A stretch of 48,399 nucleotides of DNA from an uncultured Bacteroidales bacterium (GTDB taxonomy: Bacteria; Bacteroidota; Bacteroidia; Bacteroidales; Paludibacteraceae). The DNA lies in the NCBI GenBank assembly GCA_934692905.1, contig CAKUUM010000010.1, forward strand, positions 1 through 48,399. The letters run 5' to 3'. Positions 18,011 to 24,930 of the stretch are shown piece by piece. Position 1 is the stretch's first letter. The number at the start of each line of letters is the position of its first letter. The notes beneath the pieces are model-generated. The model was not told the DNA's origin and searched no databases. It saw only the letters and a list, made by a program, of their open reading frames with translations. The translations under genes and the position numbers were made by a program.

Positions 18011-18166
18011 CGTTTTCGCTAAAATCATAACAACAGGATATCTTTTCTTAACTGCACGTATTGTGCACCCCTAAGGAGGATATAAGGAGGATACGCGCTT
18101 TTCCCTGAGGATACCCGGTTCTTTCCCTGAGGATAGGTGTGTTTGTCCTGTGTTGTGCCCTCACCG
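18011..18166. repeat. Divergent intergenic region with short word repeats
   Basis: Between the divergent lectin-like gene and the S24 gene. Paired words TAAGGAGGATA (twice near 18074-18093) and TTCCCTGAGGATA (twice, near 18101 and 18125) are seen. They could be operator half-sites for the S24 protein or part of the general short-word repetition of this genome. No ORF or RNA gene was seen. Confidence 0.5.
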
Positions 18167-18198
18167 CTTGCGTATGTGATGAAATAGTTGTACCTTTG
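18167..18198 (+). promoter_or_regulatory. Promoter of the S24 peptidase gene (near-leaderless)
   Basis: CTTG (18167-18170; three of four matches), 20 bases, TACCTTTG (18191-18198). The expected transcription start lies at about 18202-18206, at or just before the ATG at 18206. Confidence 0.65.
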
Positions 18199-18205
18199 TG
18201 GTCCT

Positions 18206-18961
18206 ATGTGGAAGAACGCTACACATACTGACACATTGCGCAAGGCGGGCTGGGAGTCCGCCGAGTGGGTCAACGTGCTCTATTTCCCCAACGGCGTGAG
18301 GGCGGGCATTCCTGCCGGCACGGGCGACGACAATCGGGAGACCATTGCCATTCCCAAGGCGTTTGCCGACGATATATCCTTTGTGGTACCCGTCAAGGGA
18401 CAGTCGATGCGCGACTTCGACTTCCGTGAGGGCGACAAACTCCTGGTACAATACACCGGATGTGCCGACAACGGCGACTTTGTCATTGCCGATGTGGACG
18501 GCGGCACCACCGTCAAAGTCTTCTTCGAGGACGAGAACGGCGACCGATGGCTCATACCCGGCAATCCCGATTTCCAGCCCATTCTCCTTTCCGCCGACAG
18601 CAACATGCGCGTTGTGGGGGTGGTCAAGCGTATCATCCACGAACTGCCCCGCGTCTCTGTGCGCGAGTGTGCACGTATCCTGCGCACGCAGAAGAACACC
18701 CGTCCCGACCGCCGCGCGTCGGAGTTCCCTTTGTTCACCGACACCGCCATCCGCGAGGGGCGGTGCGAACGTGTCTTCGAACTGCTCCACCGTGCTGCCG
18801 AAGGCACGGTCACTGACCTCATGCAGGAACTCCACCACCAGTCCGTCATCGGCAATATCGATTACAAGAACTGCAAGTCCACACGCCTGCGCGAGATTCT
18901 CGCTGACTACCTCGGCATCACCTACGGCTACGAGAACATCCGCCGCCACCGGCTGGACTAA
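18206..18961 (+). CDS. S24 (LexA/UmuD-like) peptidase with C-terminal extension
   Basis: Serine-lysine self-cleaving peptidase of the LexA/UmuD/phage-repressor type. The 251-residue protein has no DNA-binding helix-turn-helix before the peptidase core. The core runs from about residue 30 to 140: IPAGTGDD resembles the cleavage region, the nucleophile is S67 in VKGQSM, and the general base is K104 in TTVKVFF. A C-terminal part of about 110 residues (RVSVRECARI, DYLGITYGYENI) is of unknown function. The ATG at 18206 is preferred over one 18 bases upstream because that lies inside the -7 box. The stop overlaps the convergent ATPase stop. Similar proteins are found next to UmuC-type genes in Bacteroidetes; none is here. 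Confidence 0.86.
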   Translation: MWKNATHTDTLRKAGWESAEWVNVLYFPNGVRAGIPAGTGDDNRETIAIPKAFADDISFVVPVKGQSMRDFDFREGDKLLVQYTGCADNGDFVIADVDGGTTVKVFFEDENGDRWLIPGNPDFQPILLSADSNMRVVGVVKRIIHELPRVSVRECARILRTQKNTRPDRRASEFPLFTDTAIREGRCERVFELLHRAAEGTVTDLMQELHHQSVIGNIDYKNCKSTRLREILADYLGITYGYENIRRHRLD

Positions 18962-20223
18962 GGTTTCAGCAAATTGACAGGAGCCACATATACGCCGTCG
19001 TCTCGGCGGTAAGCACCGCCTACTGCCGTCAGAACCAACAGGAAGTCGGGGGCTTTCTCATCACTTTTTTCCACTATCTTGTTGCGCAGCGTAAGCAGCG
19101 ACTGTGCTCCCTCATTCACCAGTTTGTCACCGCCCAATTTGATTTCCACCGCTCCCCAATGCCCGTTGGGAAGATGTACAACGGCATCGCACTCCAGTCC
19201 TGCCGCATCCCTGTAATGGCGGACCTCCCCGCCAATACTGCTCATATAAATACACAGGTCGCGTACAGCCATATCCTCAAAGAACAAACCGAAACTCTCC
19301 AAGTCGTTCATCAAGTCGCCCGAACCAATCCCCAAGGCGCAACAAGCCAAAGATGTATCGACAAAGTGGCGCGTAGGTGTGGTACGGATGGCTGTCTTGG
19401 AGCGGATACTCGGGTTCCAAGCGTTCAAATCCTCTATCACATAAAGGTCTTTCAAAGCATCCGTATAGGCATCATACGTCTTCTGGTCCATGGTGCGTTC
19501 GTTGCTCTGGCGGATATCCGCCATAATGGTCGTTTGTGCCGCCTCGGTAGAGATATGCCGCGCATAACTGCGCATAATCATCTTCAGCACCTCGGGTTTC
19601 TTGTTGCGGAACTGCTCGTTCTCGCTGTCCTCAAACACAAACAGACCGCTGTAGTAGTTTCTGGTTATCTCCTCCGATATCTCACGCGGAGCAAGCACCG
19701 AAACCGGCCATCCGCCTCTGCAAATCAAATGCGCCACTTCCGCCAGCGAGAAATCGCTGTTTGGGTCGAACGGAAAGTGCTCACCGCCTGCAAAAAGATC
19801 GGCAAGAGACACCGTTCCCTTGGATTCCCGGGATTCCCACAGACTCATCGGACGCATCTTCACGGGTACGATACGTCCTGCACCGCTATGGTGAACCACG
19901 GTCTTGTCTGCGGGGGTAGAACTGCCTGTCAGGATAAACTTGCCGAACCGGTAATCAAAGTCCAGATTGTCTTTGACATGGTTCCATATATCTGGTGCTT
20001 TCTGCCACTCGTCAATCAAACGCGGCGTCTCGCCTGCGAGTACCCCCTTGGGATCCATGCGAGCCATCTGAATGGTCTGCATGGTATTGAGTTTGATGAA
20101 ACTCTTTTGAAAAAGCATACATGTGGTGGTCTTGCCGCAGAACTTCGGTCCGGCTACCAATACCGCTCCCGATGTGCGCAATTTGAGCGCAATGGTATCT
20201 TCTATCAGTCGTTTGCAATACAT
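18958..20223 (-). CDS. AAA ATPase with DUF4143 domain
   Basis: A 421-residue ATPase of the AAA_14/DUF4143 type. Walker A is GPKFCGKTTT (residues 25-34), a Walker B-like LIDEWQKAP follows, and FILTGSST is the sensor-like strand. The C-terminal half has the DUF4143 pattern, including VDTSLACCALGI, GLFFEDMAVRDLCIYM and an E-I-K in GAVEIKLGG that suggests a nuclease-like fold. Such genes are common, often solitary accessory genes in Bacteroidetes, with no agreed function. It converges on the S24 gene, sharing the four bases CTAA for both stop codons, and is divergent from the small protein at 20523. Confidence 0.9.
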   Translation of the reverse strand: MYCKRLIEDTIALKLRTSGAVLVAGPKFCGKTTTCMLFQKSFIKLNTMQTIQMARMDPKGVLAGETPRLIDEWQKAPDIWNHVKDNLDFDYRFGKFILTGSSTPADKTVVHHSGAGRIVPVKMRPMSLWESRESKGTVSLADLFAGGEHFPFDPNSDFSLAEVAHLICRGGWPVSVLAPREISEEITRNYYSGLFVFEDSENEQFRNKKPEVLKMIMRSYARHISTEAAQTTIMADIRQSNERTMDQKTYDAYTDALKDLYVIEDLNAWNPSIRSKTAIRTTPTRHFVDTSLACCALGIGSGDLMNDLESFGLFFEDMAVRDLCIYMSSIGGEVRHYRDAAGLECDAVVHLPNGHWGAVEIKLGGDKLVNEGAQSLLTLRNKIVEKSDEKAPDFLLVLTAVGGAYRRDDGVYVAPVNLLKP

Positions 20224-20296
20224 AATTCCTTAGATTGTCAATAGTTTATTCCTTTGATTGGCAATTATCAATTCCTAATATCGGCAATTCAACGTG

Positions 20297-20328
20297 CAAA
20301 GTTACGACTTATTTCCGGATTATGCAAC
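20297..20328 (-). promoter_or_regulatory. Promoter of the AAA/DUF4143 gene
   Basis: Minus strand: GTTG (20325-20328; three of four), 20 bases, TAACTTTG (20297-20304, exact). Confidence 0.75.
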
Positions 20329-20431
20329 TTTTCCACGAGTTGGATTCCGTTGGATTCAGTTGGACGGAAAAGCGCTGTTTGCCACGAAAGAGGTGGATTC
20401 GGGTGGATAAGAGTTGGATAGAGTAGGATTA
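20329..20431. repeat. Divergent control region with GTTGGATTC-type direct repeats
   Basis: Words of roughly 10-bp spacing (GTTGGATTCC, GTTGGATTCA, GTGGATTCGG, GTTGGATAG) fill the space between the two opposing promoters. They may be protein-binding direct repeats or another of the local short-word repeats. No gene was seen. Confidence 0.5.
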
Positions 20432-20463
20432 TTCGTCCGGCTCTTTTTGTATGTGTACCTTTG
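20432..20463 (+). promoter_or_regulatory. Promoter of the 20523 gene and primase
   Basis: TTCG (20432-20435; three of four), 20 bases, TACCTTTG (20456-20463, exact). The leader is about 55 bases. Confidence 0.72.
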
Positions 20464-20522
20464 CGGTGTCTTCGAGGCGCGGGGCACGTTGCCGAGCGTA
20501 AACAACGAAGGCACCAACGATT

Positions 20523-20846
20523 ATGAGACTCAACATCAAGAGTATGCCCGTCAGGGGCAGCAAAGGGACGCGGACAATGATGCAGTTGCACGGGCGCATG
20601 GGCAATGTGGTGTACTACGTGCGCGACGGGCGGCAGTACATGCGCCGCTATGCCGTGCCGGGCGGCACCCCCACCGAGAAGCAGCGCCTCCGGCGCCAAC
20701 TCTTCGCCGCCGCCGTGGAGAACGCCGGCATCGTGTACCGCAGTCAGCACCTGCGCAAGCCCTACGAACAACTGTGGATAGAACACGGCGACTGCCGACG
20801 CATGAGCCTGTACTGCTACATCGTACGCCGATTCCTGCAACAATAA
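20523..20846 (+). CDS. Small basic protein of unknown function (paralogue A)
   Basis: A 107-residue, arginine-rich protein with no signal peptide. Its first half, LHGRMGNVVYYVRDGRQYMR then Y..PGGTPTEKQRLRRQLF, has the same order of features as the proteins at 22849 and 23518: a glycine-lysine/arginine turn, a strand with aromatic residues, a proline turn, then a helix with R..F. The three look like members of one divergent family. Similar small proteins with a G-x-x-x-Y-x-x-x-x-G then P-x-x-x-x-x-x-R-x-x-F pattern occur in Bacteroidetes phage-like loci (for example DUF6266-type), but I cannot assign a family. It starts the primase operon, 42 bases ahead of the VirE-like gene. Confidence 0.7.
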   Translation: MRLNIKSMPVRGSKGTRTMMQLHGRMGNVVYYVRDGRQYMRRYAVPGGTPTEKQRLRRQLFAAAVENAGIVYRSQHLRKPYEQLWIEHGDCRRMSLYCYIVRRFLQQ

Positions 20847-20888
20847 CAAGAAAGACATATAATCATATGTTCCTGAAACCGCAAATCT

Positions 20889-22166
20889 ATGGAAAAGAAA
20901 AAGAAGAAACAGGCGGAGAAAGACAGCCGCCAACAGATTGCCGCCGACTGGATACAGGAGAACTACCTCCAGTTCAACCGCCTGCGCGTGGATACCGTGA
21001 GGCAGAGGGTTCAATGCGAAATGCACAATGCGCAATGCGCAATGTGGCGGGACGTTCTCGACCGCGACATCAACGACATGGTCTGCCACTGCTGTGCCGA
21101 GACGGGCGCGGCGGTCACCAGCCGCGAGGTGCTGACGGTGCTGCACTCGTCGATGCTGCCGCAGGTACACCCCTTGCGCGAGTATGTGGAGCAACAAAAC
21201 GCGTACGACGCGCAAAATGAGCCCAACTGGATAGGCGAGATGGCAGACCAAATCACCCTCGTGGACGAGACCAAGCACGAGTTGTGGCGGCGGTGCTTCA
21301 CCAAGTGGTTCATCGCCATGGTCGCCTCGTGGATGCGCGACGACGCCGTCAACCAGCAGGTGCTCGTCCTCATCGGCAGGCAGGGCATCTACAAGACCAC
21401 GTGGCTCGAGCACCTCATACCGCCCGAACTGCGCGGCTACACCTGCAAGATGAGCAACACACAGTGGACCAAGGACGACCGCCTGCGCCTTGCCGAGTTC
21501 GGACTCATCAACCTCGACGAGATAGACGCCATGAACAGCCGCGAGGTCAACAGCCTCAAGTCGCTCATCACAGCCGTGGACATCAACGAGCGCGTCGCCT
21601 ACGGCTACACCAAGGAGCGCCGCCTGCGGCTTGCGTCCTTCTGCGCCAGCGGCAACAAACGCGAGTTTCTATCCGACATCACCGGCAACCGACGCTGGCT
21701 GCCCTTCGAGGTGGCGTCGATACAGAGCCCCTTCACCCACACGTGCTTCCCTTACGGACGCATGTACGCCGAGGCGCGGTATCTCATCGAACACGACTAC
21801 CCCTACTGGTTCGAGCAGGACGAGATAGCCGAGATGGCGGAGTACCAGGACGAGTTCCGCGCGCAGGACAACGAGGAGCAACTCCTCTCCGTACTCTTCG
21901 ACATTCCCGCCGAAGGGCGAGGCGAGTTCCTCACCACCGCACAGATAAGCCAAAAACTCATTGATTTCGGCTCCATCAAACGCCCTATGCCGCTGAATAG
22001 ATTGGGAATGATTCTGGGGCAACAGGGCTACAAATGTGTTCGCAGGGGTCCGCAGAAACAACGCGGATGGCTTGTCTATCAACGCAGTACGGAAGAAATC
22101 AATATCAACAAAACATCCTATGCCGCCCAGCCGGAAGAGGGTACCGGTACCAGTAGTACCACTTGA
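20889..22166 (+). CDS. VirE/VapE-family primase-helicase-like ATPase
   Basis: A 425-residue protein of the virulence-associated E family (PF05272-like), related to primase-helicases of phages and mobile islands. Walker A is GRQGIYKTT (163-171) and the acidic strand is INLDEID (207-213); downstream blocks are ASGNKREFL and TGNRRWLPFEV, typical of the family. The C-terminal domain (AEGRGEFLTTAQISQKL, then GYKCVRRGPQKQRGW) looks like a winged helix, as in DUF3874-type tails. Residues 42-52 (QCEMHNAQCAM) are encoded by a CAATGCR heptad repeat inserted in the N-terminal region. The last codons (EEGTGTSSTT) are also repetitive, matching GGTACCGGTACC words just downstream. A full N-terminal primase domain is not evident. 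Confidence 0.87.
   Translation: MEKKKKKQAEKDSRQQIAADWIQENYLQFNRLRVDTVRQRVQCEMHNAQCAMWRDVLDRDINDMVCHCCAETGAAVTSREVLTVLHSSMLPQVHPLREYVEQQNAYDAQNEPNWIGEMADQITLVDETKHELWRRCFTKWFIAMVASWMRDDAVNQQVLVLIGRQGIYKTTWLEHLIPPELRGYTCKMSNTQWTKDDRLRLAEFGLINLDEIDAMNSREVNSLKSLITAVDINERVAYGYTKERRLRLASFCASGNKREFLSDITGNRRWLPFEVASIQSPFTHTCFPYGRMYAEARYLIEHDYPYWFEQDEIAEMAEYQDEFRAQDNEEQLLSVLFDIPAEGRGEFLTTAQISQKLIDFGSIKRPMPLNRLGMILGQQGYKCVRRGPQKQRGWLVYQRSTEEININKTSYAAQPEEGTGTSSTT
21012..21046 (+). repeat. CAATGCR heptad repeat inside the VirE-like gene
   Basis: About five 7-bp units (CAATGCG, AAATGCA, CAATGCG, CAATGCG, CAATGTG) in frame, giving QCEMHNAQCAM. Confidence 0.85.
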
Positions 22167-22261
22167 TTTCTATAATATACACACCCGCCCGCGCGCATGT
22201 GGGTATATAGTTTACAAAAAGAGCCGGTACTGCCGGTACCGGTACCTTTTACGGAGGCGGG

Positions 22262-22342
22262 CTATCCGCAGGGTAAGGTCAGGGAAAGAGCAGGGAGAAT
22301 ACAATGCGCAATGCACAATGCGTAATGCGTAATGCACAATGA
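22262..22342 (+). repeat. Composite intergenic repeats after the primase gene
   Basis: Bases 22262-22288 are identical to 33897-33923 (27 bp beginning CTATCCGCAGGGTAAGG). They are followed by a run of CAATGCG/CAATGCA/CGTAATG heptads (22302-22342) that ends 10 bases before the ATG of the next small gene. Before it, 22230-22249 repeats the GGTACCGGTACC words found at the end of the primase gene. Confidence 0.8.
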
Positions 22343-22352
22343 ATAAAGGATT

Positions 22353-22514
22353 ATGAATAAATTATTTGAAGAAAGAAACAAGACCATCGTGCGCATCTTC
22401 GGCGCACTCTACGGCACCATGCCGACGATGGTGCTCTATGCACGGATAGGACGGGATTTCGGCCTGTCCGAAGAAAGCGTGAGGAAAATCATCCGTTCAA
22501 TGCTCAATGCGTAA
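22353..22514 (+). CDS. 53-residue helix-turn-helix-like protein
   Basis: Encodes MNKLFEERNKTIVRIFGALY and a C-terminal part TMVLYARIGRDFGLSEESVR. The latter has the shape of a helix-turn-helix (hydrophobic helix, G-L-S turn, recognition helix ESVRKIIR), so a small DNA-binding role is plausible. The protein is too short for the first-pass length cut-off but has good coding character and an ATG just after a heptad run. The last residues (SMLNA) and the TAA stop are supplied by another CAATGCR/CGTAATG heptad run, so the original C-terminus may have been longer or different. It lies between the primase and the paralogue at 22849. Confidence 0.6.
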   Translation: MNKLFEERNKTIVRIFGALYGTMPTMVLYARIGRDFGLSEESVRKIIRSMLNA

Positions 22515-22524
22515 TGCGCAATGA
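22498..22524 (+). repeat. CAATGCR heptad repeat supplying a stop codon
   Basis: Units CAATGCT, CAATGCG, TAATGCG, CAATGAA; the variant unit GTAATG creates the stop of the 53-residue protein. Confidence 0.8.
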
Positions 22525-22848
22525 ATTAGCGGCGGAATTTGACGATGCAGTCGATGCAGACGGGTTGCTGCAGTGCATTATTGGGAATGTTTGCCCAACA
22601 AAAGGGACGATTTTGCAGTACCTTTGCAGTGTCTTTCGAAAGGCTACGCCTGTAGGCAACTGCGTGTATGCCACTACGTGTAAGGCACTGCGTGTATGTT
22701 ATTTGCTGCGCAAATGTACACCGTGATTACGCGAGCGCAGCGAGCGGCATACGCGAAGCGGATTACATACGCAGAGCGGATTACATTCGCGCAGCGAATA
22801 ACAGGCACAAAGTAACCGACACAAAGTAACCGACACAAAGTTTTTTTT
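22515..22848 (+). promoter_or_regulatory. Long leader region before paralogue B
   Basis: A -7 match TACCTTTG at 22619-22626 has no TTTG at the ideal distance; the nearest, at 22590, gives 25 bases. The predicted leader of about 215 bases carries repeated words (ACTGCGTGTATG near 22659 and 22687, GCGGATTACAT twice near 22758 and 22778, and AAAGTAACCGACAC twice near 22810-22837). The words end 12 bases before the ATG at 22849. No ORF of note. Confidence 0.5.
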
Positions 22849-23157
22849 ATGGCAAAGTACATTCCGATGGAACTGCTTTCCTCGTTGCACGGGAAAGTAT
22901 GCGGGCACAGCGATGTGTATTTCGCACAGCGGGGCGGGACGCGCTACACGGGGAAGATATGCCACCCGCGCAGCAAACCCTTCTCCTCAAGCGAACTGGC
23001 ACTGCAAGAGAAATTCAAACAAACCCACCAAGCCACCCTCACGGCTCTGGCGACCCCCACCGACCGCGCCAAGTACGAAGCGGCGTTCCGGAACCAACTC
23101 AAGTATTCCACGCTTCGCGGCTACGTGTTCGCGACGCTTTATGCGCAAGGAGCATAG
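22849..23157 (+). CDS. Small protein of unknown function (paralogue B)
   Basis: A 102-residue soluble protein. It opens MAKYIPMELLSSLHGKVCGH, followed by DVYFAQRGGTRYTGKI, P-R-S-K-P-F-S-S-S-E-L-A, a helix LQEKFKQTHQA, and ends LKYSTLRGYVFATLYAQG. The order LHGK, aromatic strand with RxG, basic strand, proline turn, helix with KF, and a final TLRGYVF matches paralogue C (LRQYVW) and loosely paralogue A. Similar hypothetical proteins recur beside VirE-like primases and cell-wall lytic genes in Bacteroidales. The function is unknown; small structural or DNA-associated proteins are both possible. Confidence 0.72.
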   Translation: MAKYIPMELLSSLHGKVCGHSDVYFAQRGGTRYTGKICHPRSKPFSSSELALQEKFKQTHQATLTALATPTDRAKYEAAFRNQLKYSTLRGYVFATLYAQGA

Positions 23158-23517
23158 TTTTTTCAGTTGAGGAGTTTTAGAGTTGAGAGTTTAGAGAAGT
23201 TTATAAGTAGAAAGTTTTGAGTTTTGCACGTACTGCTCTCTACTTGAGGCTGTCGTCTAACAAATCATAAAGACAACAGGAAAAACAGGCAAGTCTAACG
23301 ACTTGACCGCGGACGAGGCGTCCGCGTCCCCTGCGAGAATACAAGTTGACGACACGAGACGCATCGTCTCCATACCACTCTCCACTTCTATCAACTATCA
23401 ACTTTCAACTTCTCTCAACTCTAAACACTCAACTCTAAACACTCAACTTCTTTCAACTATCCACTAATAACTATCAACTAAAAACTATCAACTAAAAACT
23501 ATCAACTAAAAACTACT
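23158..23517. repeat. Gene-free stretch filled with heptad-type and GC-rich repeats
   Basis: Starts with GTTGAGGAGTTTTAGAGTTG-type words. Bases 23303-23334 carry the GC-rich palindrome ACCGCGGACGAGGCGTCCGC, and 23348-23372 the fourth copy of the GACGAC palindrome (here GACGACACGAGACGCATCGT). From 23384 to 23517 runs a 7-bp-period repeat of AACTATC, AACTTTC, AACTCTA and AACTAAA words, ending at the ATG of paralogue C. No gene or clear promoter was seen. Confidence 0.8.
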
Positions 23518-23853
23518 ATGGCTCACATCACATTTATCGACCCCGTGAAGACAGTATCGGGGAAACTCTCCAAGAAGAGTACCGTGACCTTTATGGTACG
23601 TCAGGCCGCAACGTCGAATGCGGTCATGTTGCAGAACCCCAACTACACCCACATCCGCGGCAAGCGCACCACCGAGGTGTCCGCGTCCGAACAAGCCTAC
23701 CGCACCCGCTTCGGCAAGATATGCAAGGCCACACAGACCCGCCTCAACGACCCGAGCAAGAAAAACGCCGACATCGCCGCTTTCAAGGCACAGACCGAGT
23801 ACAAAACCCTCCGCCAGTACGTCTGGCACCAGTGCGAGGGAGAGGTGGCGTAA
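23518..23853 (+). CDS. Small basic protein of unknown function (paralogue C)
   Basis: A 111-residue basic protein opening MAHITFIDPVKTVSGKLSKK. It shares with paralogues A and B a G-K turn (VSGKLSKKS), an aromatic strand (VTFMVRQ), a basic central strand (THIRGKRTTEV), a helix with R..F (AYRTRFGKI), and with B an ending YKTLRQYVW. The start is the ATG at 23518, reached directly by the upstream heptad repeat, so no classical ribosome-binding site exists. It is followed by the holin-like gene. Confidence 0.72.
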   Translation: MAHITFIDPVKTVSGKLSKKSTVTFMVRQAATSNAVMLQNPNYTHIRGKRTTEVSASEQAYRTRFGKICKATQTRLNDPSKKNADIAAFKAQTEYKTLRQYVWHQCEGEVA

Positions 23854-23873
23854 AGTGATGTACGATTGACGGA

Positions 23874-23997
23874 TGTACGATTTACGAATTTATTTGGGGA
23901 TTTGGGATGATTGGGTTATTTGCCCCGTCCGACACCCGATAGCGGAAAATCGTACATTCGTAAACCGTACATCGCCCGCAGGGCGCAAATCGTAAAT
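23874..23997 (+). repeat. Direct repeat flanking the holin-like gene, copy 1
   Basis: About 120 bp related to 24203-24325. Shared words include GGGGATTTGGGATGATTGG, ATTTGCCCCGTC/ATTTGCTCCGTC and CATCGCCCGCAGGGCGCAAA, embedded in CGTAAAT/CGTACAT words. The two copies bracket one small gene. Confidence 0.8.
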
Positions 23998-24015
23998 ACG
24001 TACATCGTCAATACA

Positions 24016-24201
24016 ATGATGAAACGCATCCAACTCCTCCTTGCCGCTGCAATGTGCACTTTCGGGTGTGCATTGCTCACGGCTGGGATAGCCATCCCCC
24101 CTGCGGGGGTGATAGACAGCAGCGTCCTCATCGCCTTCGGCGAGATACTGACCTTCGCCGGAAGCCTCATCGGCATCGATTACCATTACCGATACAAATA
24201 A
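24016..24201 (+). CDS. Holin-like small membrane protein
   Basis: A 61-residue protein, MMKRIQLLLAAAMCTFGCAL and onward, with two hydrophobic segments (about 5-27 and 37-54), a short proline-glycine turn between (AIPPAGVIDSS) and a hydrophilic, charged end (DYHYRYK). This two-segment topology and size fit class II holins or the small membrane proteins seen beside cell-wall hydrolases in Bacteroidales phage-like loci. The start is the first of two adjacent ATGs after a CGTAAAT/CGTACAT word run. Its place directly before DUF5675 and a spanin-like gene supports a lysis role; sequence alone cannot prove it. Confidence 0.6.
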   Translation: MMKRIQLLLAAAMCTFGCALLTAGIAIPPAGVIDSSVLIAFGEILTFAGSLIGIDYHYRYK

Positions 24202-24202
24202 A

Positions 24203-24366
24203 TGTACGATTTACGAATTTACGATGTACGATTTATTTGGGGATTTGGGATGATTGGATTATTTGCTCCGTCTGTCATATTCTATAAGGAAAATTGTACA
24301 TCGCCCGCAGGGCGCAAATCGTACATAAATTCGTAAATCGTAAATTCGTAAATCGTAAATATCTTT
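24203..24366 (+). repeat. Direct repeat copy 2 and CGTAAAT run before DUF5675
   Basis: Second copy of the block at 23874-23997, followed by CGTAAAT/CGTAAATT units (7-8 bp period, 24321-24360) that stop 6 bases before the ATG at 24367. Confidence 0.82.
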
Positions 24367-24930
24367 ATGTTACTGAAACTGATACGCAGACAGCCGCAGG
24401 GCGATGCCATACGCGGCAAACTGTATATAGACGGCGTTCTGTGGACTGAGGTGCTGGAGCGCCGCGGTGTGGAGATACCCGCATTGTGGTACACGGTCAG
24501 CGTGACGATGTCGCCGCGGTTCCACCGCCTCCTGCCGATAGTGAACCACGTACCCCGCTTTGCACCCCGCGACGAAACTTGTTTCGGAGCGGAGAGGAGG
24601 AGCGACGGCGCCTCCGACCCGCAGAGCGGGGCTTGCGGCGCAAGTCCGCTCCGACGAGGGATACGCTTTCATACGGGGACGAAGCCCGAGCACTCCGCCG
24701 GCTGCATCCTCGTTCCCTCGCGCGAGACAGAATCCCGCCTCACACAAACCCTGCTCCAAGCACAACAACGACATGAAACCATCTATCTGGAAATCTGCGA
24801 CCCTAAGGCTCCCGCTCCCCTGTATGATACTCCTTGTCCTGCTCACGAGCGGATGCGCTACCTCGAAGCGGAGCGCATCCGGCAGGACTACTACCGCCAC
24901 CACCCGGACGAACTGCCAAAGGCAGGATAG
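24367..24930 (+). CDS. DUF5675 family protein (putative cell-wall enzyme), with in-frame repeat insertion
   Basis: A 187-residue protein. Residues 1-64 (LIRRQPQGDAIRGKLYIDGV, VLERRG, YTVSVTMSPRF) and 98-143 (GIRFHTGTKPEHSAGCILV, TIYLEI) match the two halves of DUF5675, a family in phage lysis regions. H102 and C113 resemble the His/Cys pair of L,D-transpeptidase-like folds. Residues about 65-97 (APRDETCFGAERRSDGASDP and on) interrupt the domain and are encoded by a GC-rich palindromic stretch (24560-24660), apparently an inserted repeat. The last 158 bases overlap the spanin-like gene in another frame; residues beyond 143 are an overlap-driven tail. Whether the enzyme is still active with the insert is unclear. 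Confidence 0.7.
   Translation: MLLKLIRRQPQGDAIRGKLYIDGVLWTEVLERRGVEIPALWYTVSVTMSPRFHRLLPIVNHVPRFAPRDETCFGAERRSDGASDPQSGACGASPLRRGIRFHTGTKPEHSAGCILVPSRETESRLTQTLLQAQQRHETIYLEICDPKAPAPLYDTPCPAHERMRYLEAERIRQDYYRHHPDELPKAG
24560..24662 (+). repeat. GC-rich palindromic insertion inside the DUF5675 gene
   Basis: Contains CGGAGCGG and its complement CCGCTCCG around CTTGCGGCGCAAG, plus GGAGCGACGGCGCCTCC. It interrupts a conserved domain without breaking the frame. Confidence 0.6.
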
